From an uncultured Prevotella sp. (GTDB taxonomy: Bacteria; Bacteroidota; Bacteroidia; Bacteroidales; Bacteroidaceae), in contig CAKPRX010000121.1 of the NCBI GenBank assembly GCA_934183135.1, positions 1 through 5,038 on the forward strand: a DNA stretch of 5,038 nt, given 5' to 3'. Under the pieces are notes generated by a model that ran no database searches, was not told where the DNA came from, and was given only the letters and a program-made list of their open reading frames with translations. Position numbers and translations under genes: made by a program. Of this stretch, positions 1-5,038 are shown piece by piece; within the stretch, counting starts at the first letter, position 1, and each line of letters starts with the position of its first letter.

Positions 1-777
1 GATATAGGAAGAGCCGATGCCTGTGGGAACATCCTGAAATCCCACCTGTGGACGGGGAAGGAACGGTGTAGTGGCGATACGTACCGTAAGCGTGATAATG
101 TCGCCCTCGGCCGGGTAGTTGGCCATAGAGTAGGCACGCACGGTTGGCGTAGGGTTATGCGCCTTGAGCGAGAAGATGTTGAATTTCTCCCAAGCACCGA
201 TGTACTCCTCACCGATATCAGCCTTATCAAAGTCTACGTTGTAGTCAATGCAGTCGTAGGCCGGTATCTTAATCTGAGCGTAGGAACCGGGGATAAAGTC
301 CATGTGCTCGCCAGGAGGTAGGGCCACCTTGAACTCCTTGATAAAGCTCGAAACGTTCTTATTGGAGATAACGGTACACTCCCACTCCTTGACACCCATG
401 ACACTGTCAGGCACCTTGATGGTCAGGTCGCCCTTCACCTTGCACTGGCATCCCAGCCGCCAGTGCTCCTTAATCTGCTTGCGGGTAAAGTGAGGACGCT
501 CAGAATCAAGAATTTCACCGCCGCCCTCAAGAACCTGCACCTTGCACTGGCCACAGCTGGCCTTACCGCCACAGGCAGAGGGAAGGAATATGCCATTCTC
601 ATTCAGGGTGGTCATCAGGCTACTGCCCTGACCGACCGACAGCTTCTTGTCGCCGTTAATAGTAATGGTGACATTGCCGCTGGGGCTAAGGTAGCGCTTG
701 GCTACCAGCAAAATAATTACAAGAAGGAGTATTATCAGCAGAAAGACTCCTATACTAATCAATATAAACTGTCCCAT
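1..777 (-). CDS. nqrF: NqrF, NADH-oxidising subunit of Na+-NQR (3' end outside window)
   Basis: This is the electron-entry subunit: it takes hydride from NADH onto FAD and passes electrons to a [2Fe-2S] centre. The first 259 residues are in the window and the frame is open to the left edge; the family is about 400-425 residues, so the NADH-binding part is missing here. Visible in order: one N-terminal membrane anchor (about residues 4-26), a plant-type ferredoxin domain (about 35-125) with C69, C75, C78 and C110 spaced Cx5Cx2C...C, and the start of the FAD domain with RAYSMANYP (R214, Y216, S217) and GIGSSYI (253-259). These match the FAD-contacting residues known in Vibrio NqrF. An extra cysteine, C112, sits two residues after the last ligand. 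The start is the ATG at 777, which is followed directly by the anchor and preceded by a strong Shine-Dalgarno sequence. It lies 16 bp after nqrE and is the last gene in the canonical order. Identification is very secure. Confidence 0.97.
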   Translation of the reverse strand, partial: MGQFILISIGVFLLIILLLVIILLVAKRYLSPSGNVTITINGDKKLSVGQGSSLMTTLNENGIFLPSACGGKASCGQCKVQVLEGGGEILDSERPHFTRKQIKEHWRLGCQCKVKGDLTIKVPDSVMGVKEWECTVISNKNVSSFIKEFKVALPPGEHMDFIPGSYAQIKIPAYDCIDYNVDFDKADIGEEYIGAWEKFNIFSLKAHNPTPTVRAYSMANYPAEGDIITLTVRIATTPFLPRPQVGFQDVPTGIGSSYI

Positions 778-786
778 GTATATCTA

Positions 787-792
787 CTCCTT
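787..792 (-). promoter_or_regulatory. Ribosome binding site of nqrF
   Basis: The minus strand reads AAGGAG, nine bases before the nqrF ATG, inside the 16 bp gap after the nqrE stop. It is a near-perfect anti-16S match and fixes the nqrF start at 777. It is stronger than the site in front of nqrD, where no such motif is seen. Confidence 0.75.
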
Positions 793-793
793 A

Positions 794-1420
794 TTATATT
801 TTAAGTCCACTAAAACACATCATGGCCATGGCCATCAGCCCCACGATGATAAAGGTGATACCTAAGCCCTGCAGTGGCTTGGGCACATCACTATACTGCA
901 GCTTCTCGCGAATGGCACCCATGGCGACGATGGCCAGCGTCCAGCCGATACCCGACCCGAGCGCATAGACCAGCGCATCCCACACGCTACCTATGTACTG
1001 CGAGTTAGAGGGATCCATATTAATGCGCTGCTGCATGAACAGCGACGCACCCATGATGGCACAGTTAACGGCTATCAGCGGCAGGAAGATACCCAAGGCC
1101 GCATAGAGCGAGGGGCTGTACTTCTCGACAACCATCTCTACCAGCTGCACGATACCGGCTATCACCGCAATGAACAAGATAAAGCTCAGGAAAGAGAGGT
1201 CTACTCCCTCGGCCAGACAGTTGGGGCCCAGCACCTTGGTCTGCAGAAGATAATCTACCGGAACGGTAACTAACAGCACGAAGGTGACAGCTGCGCCAAG
1301 TCCAAAAGAGGTCTTCACATTCTTAGAAACGGCAAGAAACGAGCACATGCCGAGAAAGAAAGCGAATATCATGTTGTCGACAAAAATCGACCTGAAAAAC
1401 AAACTTATTGCGTGTTCCAT
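794..1420 (-). CDS. nqrE: NqrE, membrane subunit of Na+-NQR
   Basis: An integral membrane subunit that, with NqrD, forms the pseudo-symmetric core carrying an intramembrane [2Fe-2S] centre and part of the Na+ path. The 208-residue product is complete. It begins [13 protein letters not shown] and contains [13 protein letters not shown] with C26 and [14 protein letters not shown] with C120, the two cysteines matching the Vibrio Fe-S ligands C26 and C120. About six hydrophobic segments are visible (near 10-30, 38-57, 76-96, 104-126, 150-172, 184-204). E95 in VQLVEM corresponds to a conserved acidic residue implicated in Na+ uptake in Vibrio. The C-terminus ([11 protein letters not shown], then GLGITF) is also typical. 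It is about 10 residues longer than the 198-residue Vibrio protein because of an enlarged polar loop at about 131-147. The start ATG lies 5 bp after the nqrD stop, so the two are probably translationally coupled; a weak AAGGA lies 12 bases upstream, inside the end of nqrD. Confidence 0.97.
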   Translation of the reverse strand: MEHAISLFFRSIFVDNMIFAFFLGMCSFLAVSKNVKTSFGLGAAVTFVLLVTVPVDYLLQTKVLGPNCLAEGVDLSFLSFILFIAVIAGIVQLVEMVVEKYSPSLYAALGIFLPLIAVNCAIMGASLFMQQRINMDPSNSQYIGSVWDALVYALGSGIGWTLAIVAMGAIREKLQYSDVPKPLQGLGITFIIVGLMAMAMMCFSGLKI

Positions 1421-1425
1421 ATTCG

Positions 1426-2049
1426 TTATTTATCCTTGTAAAAAAATGCACGATGAACCCATATAACACAGCCCAGGAGTATCAAGGCCATAGCTGGCAT
1501 GGTCATCATACCATTGTTGACATAGCCAAAATCGTAAACGCCCTTGGGTATAACCGTGAGGCCCAGCAGGGTGCCACGGCCAAAAAGTTCGCGGAAAGCT
1601 CCCACGACAACCAGTATCAAGGCGTAGCCCAGTCCGTTGCCCAGTCCGTCAAGGAACGATGGCCATGGCTTGTTGGTCATAGCATAAGCCTCCAGGCGTC
1701 CCATCAAGATACAGTTGGTAATAATCAGGCCCACATAGACCGACAACTGAACACTCACATCATAGGCAAAAGCCTTGAGTACCTGGCTGACGATGGTTAC
1801 CAGCGTGGCCACCACCACCAGCTGCACAATAATGCGGATGCGGGTGGGTATAGTCTTGCGTATCAGAGAAATTATCACATTGGAAAACGCCGTGATGACC
1901 GTCACGGCCAGTCCCATGACGATGGCGGGCTTAAGCTGTGAGGTCACAGCCAGGGCCGAGCATATACCAAGCACCTGAACGAGTATCGGGTTGTCCAGGT
2001 TCAAGGGATTGACAAGCGCCTCCTTATTCTGTTTACTAAATAATGCCAT
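1426..2049 (-). CDS. nqrD: NqrD, membrane subunit of Na+-NQR
   Basis: The partner of NqrE in the membrane core, homologous to it and inserted in inverted orientation in known structures. The 207-residue product is complete and near the usual family length of about 210. [17 protein letters not shown] carries C30 and [16 protein letters not shown] carries C113; with a one-residue offset these equal Vibrio C29 and C112, which help hold the intramembrane [2Fe-2S] centre. D134 in [12 protein letters not shown] aligns with Vibrio D133, a residue implicated in Na+ uptake. About six hydrophobic segments are visible (near 21-40, 42-64, 73-91, 100-122, 136-153, 183-202). The motif [12 protein letters not shown] is typical of NqrD and the related RnfE. 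Because the gene lies among nqrC, nqrE and nqrF, and NqrA is present, the Nqr assignment is preferred over Rnf. The start ATG at 2049 has no clear Shine-Dalgarno; the leader is A/T-rich. Confidence 0.97.
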   Translation of the reverse strand: MALFSKQNKEALVNPLNLDNPILVQVLGICSALAVTSQLKPAIVMGLAVTVITAFSNVIISLIRKTIPTRIRIIVQLVVVATLVTIVSQVLKAFAYDVSVQLSVYVGLIITNCILMGRLEAYAMTNKPWPSFLDGLGNGLGYALILVVVGAFRELFGRGTLLGLTVIPKGVYDFGYVNNGMMTMPAMALILLGCVIWVHRAFFYKDK

Positions 2050-2078
2050 ATTTACGTAGTTTAAAAATAATCAGAAAC
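2050..2078 (-). other. nqrC-nqrD spacer, longest gap in the operon
   Basis: This 29 bp A/T-rich stretch separates the nqrC stop from the nqrD start. It contains no GGAGG-like motif and no hairpin that I can see, so nqrD initiation probably relies on an unstructured A/T-rich leader, as is common in Bacteroidota, or on reinitiation after nqrC. I see no convincing promoter in it. Confidence 0.5.
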
Positions 2079-2786
2079 TTATTTGTCCTTTAGAAACTTA
2101 ATGTATTTGCCCAGCCCCTCGTGCAGCATGTCGCTTACACCGTTAGAGGTAAGTGTGGCACCTGTCACGGCGTCTACCTGCGTGGTCTGGTCTTCTACCT
2201 TCTTCACGACCGACAGGGCAACCTTGGAATCTGTGTCCGAAGAGAAAAGTTTCTTTCCACAGAACTGCTCCTGCCACTGGCGGTTATCCTTAATCTCGGC
2301 ACCCAGTCCTGCGGTCTCGCCTTCATGATTAAAGTAGACACCATAAATAGTTTCCCTGTCGTCATTGATGGCTATATAGCCACTGATGCCACCCCAAAGG
2401 CCCATGCCGTAAACGGGGATTACATACTTCTTTTCACCATCGACGCTGCATACGAACAGCGCCAGACGACCTGCCTTGTAGTCGGATCCACCAAGTTTGA
2501 AACCAGCATCCTCGCCTCCGGCTGTGCCCGGATTTACCACCGTGCCACTCTCATCCATGATTTCGTCGGCCGTAACTATCTCCTTGTATTTTTTCTCAGC
2601 CTCCTCATTATCTATGTCACGGATGTTCAACGAGCAGAGTATCTGCTTCTTCTTATCAAGTGCCACATTGGTATCCTGAGCGGGTTTCAGACTCTGATAG
2701 ACTGTTGCCAGCAAGAAAGCCACAATAACAACAAGTACAGACGAATATACTAAGATGTATGTATTCGAGTTTGTATTCAATTTCAT
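2079..2786 (-). CDS. nqrC: NqrC, covalent-FMN subunit of Na+-NQR
   Basis: This subunit carries a covalently bound FMN on a domain outside the cytoplasmic membrane and relays electrons toward NqrB. The chosen start is the ATG at 2786, giving 235 residues that begin MKLNTNSNTY. A TTG at 2792 in the same frame would add two residues, but it lies only one base after the AAGGAGG, whereas the ATG sits seven bases after it. One membrane anchor is visible at about 10-30. The FMN-binding domain shows GLWGGISGYIAI (about 129-140), HEGETAGLGAEI (about 154-165), and DAVTGATLTSNG near the C-terminus. In that last motif T211 is the expected flavinylation threonine of the Dxx(S/T)GAT signature, which ApbE-type flavin transferase recognises; no apbE is in the window. 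The start is 2 bp past the nqrB stop. The product is somewhat shorter than Vibrio NqrC (about 257). RnfG is a relative, but the Nqr context is decisive. Confidence 0.96.
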   Translation of the reverse strand: MKLNTNSNTYILVYSSVLVVIVAFLLATVYQSLKPAQDTNVALDKKKQILCSLNIRDIDNEEAEKKYKEIVTADEIMDESGTVVNPGTAGGEDAGFKLGGSDYKAGRLALFVCSVDGEKKYVIPVYGMGLWGGISGYIAINDDRETIYGVYFNHEGETAGLGAEIKDNRQWQEQFCGKKLFSSDTDSKVALSVVKKVEDQTTQVDAVTGATLTSNGVSDMLHEGLGKYIKFLKDK

Positions 2787-2788
2787 AA

Positions 2789-3958
2789 TCAAGCCTCCTT
2801 CTTATTATTCTTCGCACGGTTAATGCGGTGTGAGACATTGCGCTCTACCACACAATAGTCAATCAGCGGAGCAAAAACATTCATCAGCAAGATGGCCAGC
2901 ATCATGCCCTCTGGGTATCCCGGATTGAGCACGCGTATCACCACTGCCATAAGTCCTATCAGGAAACCGTAAATCCACTTACCAGTCTCGGTGCGGGCCG
3001 AGGTTACAGGGTCTGTGGCCATAAACACGGCACCAAAGGCAAAACCGCCGAGCACCAGGTGCTCATACCATGTAATAGGAGTAGTTCCGCAAGCATGGAA
3101 GAGCGCAGCCGTCAAACCACCGCCGACAAATACGCTCAGCATGGTTTTCCAACTGGCCACCCCACTCCACAGCAGGATGACGGCACCTATGGCTATAGCC
3201 ACTACCGAGGTCTCTCCGATAGAGCCTGGTATGAAACCGAGTATCATATCGGTAAGGCTGGCAGTAGGAACTGCCCCCTGGCCTATCTGGCCCAACGGAG
3301 TGGCCATGGTGAAACCATCGGGCAACTGATTGCCCAGTCCGAAGATGGTATCGGTAGAAAGCCATACACTATCGCCACTCATCTTGGCCGGATAAGAGAA
3401 GAAGAGGAACGCACGGGCCACCAGGGCCACATTGAGGAAGTTCATGCCTGTTCCGCCGAAAATTTCCTTTGCGAATATCACGGCAAAAGCTATGGCTATG
3501 ACTAACATCCACAGCGGTGTGGTAACCGGGATAATCAGGGGGATGATGATACCCGATACCAAGTAGCCCTCCTGTATCTCCTCGTGTTTCCACTGAGCCC
3601 AGGCAAACTCTATGCCGAGTCCCACGATATAACTTACAAGTATCTTAGGCAACACAGCCAAAAAGCCGTATGCAAAAACAGCCCAGAAACTGGCCGTTGC
3701 CAATGTGCCGGCGGCCAGATAGTTCTGATAGCCTACATTGTACATACCAAAGAGCATGGCCGGCATCAAAGCGATGACCACCATACTCATGATACGTTTC
3801 GAATCTATCGCATCGTGAATACTCGAGCCACTCCTTGAAGTGGCATTGGAAACGAGCAGGAAACTTTCAAAGCCGTCATACAGGCTCCAGAAAGCATGCA
3901 GGTTGCCGCCTTTTTCAAAATGAGGCCTTGCCTTGTCAAATAAACCTTTTATATTCAT
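2789..3958 (-). CDS. nqrB: NqrB, core membrane subunit of Na+-NQR
   Basis: The largest membrane subunit of the complex, carrying covalent FMN and riboflavin and closely involved in Na+ movement and quinone reduction. The 389-residue product is complete; Vibrio NqrB is about 412-415. About ten hydrophobic segments run from residue 58 to 370. Recognisable motifs are IFAKEIFGGTGMNFLN (162-176), RAFLFFSYPAKMSGDSVW (182-199), MATDPVTSARTETGKWIYG (313-331) and GYPEGMMLAILLMNVFAPL (347-365). The FMN acceptor is T220 in DGFTMATPLG, matching Vibrio T236; the two residues before A-T are T-M where Vibrio has S-G. D367 in LIDYCVVERN aligns with Vibrio D397, and E130 in IQEGYLVSG probably with E144; both are acidic residues implicated in Na+ uptake. 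The start ATG at 3958 lies 3 bp after the nqrA stop, with only a weak purine-rich GAGA stretch upstream, inside the nqrA 3' end. Related to RnfD, but the length and motifs are those of NqrB. Confidence 0.97.
   Translation of the reverse strand: MNIKGLFDKARPHFEKGGNLHAFWSLYDGFESFLLVSNATSRSGSSIHDAIDSKRIMSMVVIALMPAMLFGMYNVGYQNYLAAGTLATASFWAVFAYGFLAVLPKILVSYIVGLGIEFAWAQWKHEEIQEGYLVSGIIIPLIIPVTTPLWMLVIAIAFAVIFAKEIFGGTGMNFLNVALVARAFLFFSYPAKMSGDSVWLSTDTIFGLGNQLPDGFTMATPLGQIGQGAVPTASLTDMILGFIPGSIGETSVVAIAIGAVILLWSGVASWKTMLSVFVGGGLTAALFHACGTTPITWYEHLVLGGFAFGAVFMATDPVTSARTETGKWIYGFLIGLMAVVIRVLNPGYPEGMMLAILLMNVFAPLIDYCVVERNVSHRINRAKNNKKEA
2794..2800 (-). promoter_or_regulatory. Ribosome binding site of nqrC, inside the 3' end of nqrB
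   Basis: The minus strand reads AAGGAGG across the last sense codons of nqrB (Lys-Glu-Ala), seven bases before the ATG at 2786. This perfect, well-spaced site decides the nqrC start in favour of the ATG over the TTG at 2792. It also means that ribosomes finishing nqrB pass over the site, which suggests coupled translation of B and C. Confidence 0.8.
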
Positions 3959-3961
3959 AGT

Positions 3962-5038
3962 CTAAGCGTTCTCTTTACGTAAAATATCCAATCCCTCTCT
4001 CACTATTCGCTGTAGCTCCAGTTTGGAAGAGTCTACGAACTCGGCCAAAGCGAAGTCCTCAGGGCTTACTTCGTATATACCCAACTGCTCCTGACGGTCT
4101 ATGTCGCCCGTAATGATTGCCTTAATGAGATATTCAGCATAAATATCCATGGGAAGCACCTTGTCGTACTCGCCACTCATAATCATGTGGCGTTCGCCAC
4201 CCTTGATACGGGCATCCAGATTGTAACTGCGATGGGGCAAGAGCCACGAGAAATAGCTCTTAGAGACAGAGAACTGACTGAAACGGGGCAATATCCACCC
4301 CAGGATCTCATTGACATTGTCGCCCTCTGGAATTACGGTCACCTCAGAGGTATGCGCTCCCAGGAAGTCTGTCAGCGCAGCCTTCCGGCCGGTCAATGGG
4401 TTGCCGTTCAGCACACGGGCATGCTCTGGCTGAGCCAGTCTTCCTTCAAGTATCGCGGCCAGAGGGGAACCTACCACCGTACGCACATACATGGGGGTCG
4501 ATACCAGGCTGCCCGCTACGGCTACGGTTCGGGTCAGGTCTACCCTACCTGTCAAGAACAACCGGCCGAAGAAGATAACGGCAGTAGGGTCTACTGTCCA
4601 TACCACCTCGCCCTTGTTCACCGGGTCTATATGGTTAACCTGTACGCCTACATTACCCGCAGGGCAGGGGCCGTCGAAAACGGTCACTTCCACACTCTGT
4701 GCAGCAGTCAGGGCTGCAGCCGTCTGCTTACTTCCGATGCCCAAATGGGTCGGTGCTATCTTGGACAAGGCCGTAAGTCCTGCCTGAAAAGCCTCCTCGT
4801 TGCCCTTCAGTTCCACCTCAAAGTCGCCGGCCAACGGCATGTCGCGTAGGGCTGACACAAAAATGGATTTAGGGGTCGTGGCCGGATTGGTAGACACTGC
4901 ATAAGGCAGCTGGTTGATGTAGCCGAAGAGTCCAGCCGCAAGCAGGGCTTTCTTAACGTCCTCCCCGCTCATCTTGCCTAACTCAAATGTTCCGAAATCT
5001 ACAAACTGTTGTTTTTCATCAGCTTTTACCCTTACAGA
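3962..5038 (-). CDS. nqrA: NqrA, cytoplasmic subunit of Na+-NQR (5' end outside window)
   Basis: A peripheral cytoplasmic subunit of the complex that lacks transmembrane segments; in Vibrio it has been linked to quinone binding. The 358 C-terminal residues are present and the frame is open to the right edge. An in-frame ATG at 4972 is internal, because coding sequence with family character (KQQFVDFGTFELGKM) continues upstream of it. The family is about 445-450 residues, so roughly 90 are missing. Motifs, counted from the first in-window codon, are NPATTPKSIFVSALRDMPLA (51-70), FDGPCPAGNVGVQVNHIDPV (121-140), and then EVVWTVDPTAVIFFGRLF. In Vibrio the second motif reads GPHPAG, so a histidine is cysteine (C125) here. 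The C-terminus ends LELQRIVREGLDILRKENA and lacks the cysteine-containing motif I associate with the proteobacterial form, a likely lineage difference. No hydrophobic segments are seen, as expected. It is first in the operon, 3 bp before nqrB; any promoter lies beyond the right edge. Confidence 0.95.
   Translation of the reverse strand, partial: SVRVKADEKQQFVDFGTFELGKMSGEDVKKALLAAGLFGYINQLPYAVSTNPATTPKSIFVSALRDMPLAGDFEVELKGNEEAFQAGLTALSKIAPTHLGIGSKQTAAALTAAQSVEVTVFDGPCPAGNVGVQVNHIDPVNKGEVVWTVDPTAVIFFGRLFLTGRVDLTRTVAVAGSLVSTPMYVRTVVGSPLAAILEGRLAQPEHARVLNGNPLTGRKAALTDFLGAHTSEVTVIPEGDNVNEILGWILPRFSQFSVSKSYFSWLLPHRSYNLDARIKGGERHMIMSGEYDKVLPMDIYAEYLIKAIITGDIDRQEQLGIYEVSPEDFALAEFVDSSKLELQRIVREGLDILRKENA

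Noticed and set aside
463..804. A 113-residue plus-strand frame opposite the start of nqrF
   Set aside because: It is the shadow of the NqrF ferredoxin domain and anchor; the minus-strand reading has all four Fe-S cysteines.
1408..1941. A 177-residue His/Gln-rich open frame on the plus strand opposite nqrD
   Set aside because: The His/Gln richness comes from reading the complement of hydrophobic codons of a membrane protein; no independent coding evidence.
2050..2078. Internal promoter in the nqrC-nqrD gap
   Set aside because: The gap is only 29 bp, and I find neither a sigma70-like pair nor the Bacteroidota TTTG / TAnnTTTG elements.
2121..2753. A 210-residue open frame on the plus strand opposite nqrC
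   Set aside because: It lies wholly antisense to nqrC, whose FMN motif and anchor are intact; the protein has no recognisable family character.
794..3958. Possible Rnf operon instead of Nqr (NqrB/C/D/E resemble RnfD/G/E/A)
   Set aside because: The gene set includes NqrA and an NqrF with ferredoxin and FAD domains, in nqrABCDEF order; there is no RnfB or RnfC, so Nqr is the right assignment.
4187..4849. A 220-residue open frame on the plus strand opposite nqrA
   Set aside because: It is fully antisense to a clearly conserved gene, has no recognisable domain or ribosome binding site, and its composition looks like a frame shadow.

Overview
The window holds one transcription unit read entirely from the minus strand. 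It is the operon for the Na+-translocating NADH:quinone oxidoreductase (Na+-NQR). Reading in the direction of transcription (high to low coordinates), the order is nqrA (N-terminus beyond the right edge), nqrB, nqrC, nqrD, nqrE, nqrF (C-terminus beyond the left edge). This is the canonical nqrABCDEF order. Spacing is tight: 3 bp (A-B), 2 bp (B-C, with the start corrected as below), 29 bp (C-D), 5 bp (D-E) and 16 bp (E-F). No stretch over 30 bp is non-coding, and I see no RNA gene, mobile element, repeat array, internal promoter or terminator.

The six products work as one inner-membrane complex. NqrF oxidises NADH on the cytoplasmic side through FAD and a [2Fe-2S] centre. Electrons then pass the intramembrane Fe-S centre held by NqrD and NqrE, the covalent FMN groups on NqrC and NqrB, and riboflavin in NqrB, and finally reach quinone, while Na+ is exported. 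Most known cofactor residues that fall inside the window are visible: the four Fe-S cysteines of NqrF, the paired cysteines of NqrD and NqrE, and the FMN-accepting threonines of NqrB and NqrC. The NADH-binding half of NqrF and the first roughly 90 residues of NqrA lie outside.

The protein sequences suggest a Bacteroidota member, probably Bacteroidales (Prevotella- or Bacteroides-like). The reasons are the form of the NqrC N-terminus, the NqrA variant motifs, an enlarged NqrE loop and the near-balanced base composition. This assignment rests on recalled family resemblance, not on a search.

This looks like an ordinary, intact housekeeping respiratory operon, not a new system. The points worth a second look are small: a start-site correction for nqrC, uneven Shine-Dalgarno strength along the operon, and a few lineage-type differences from the Vibrio enzyme.
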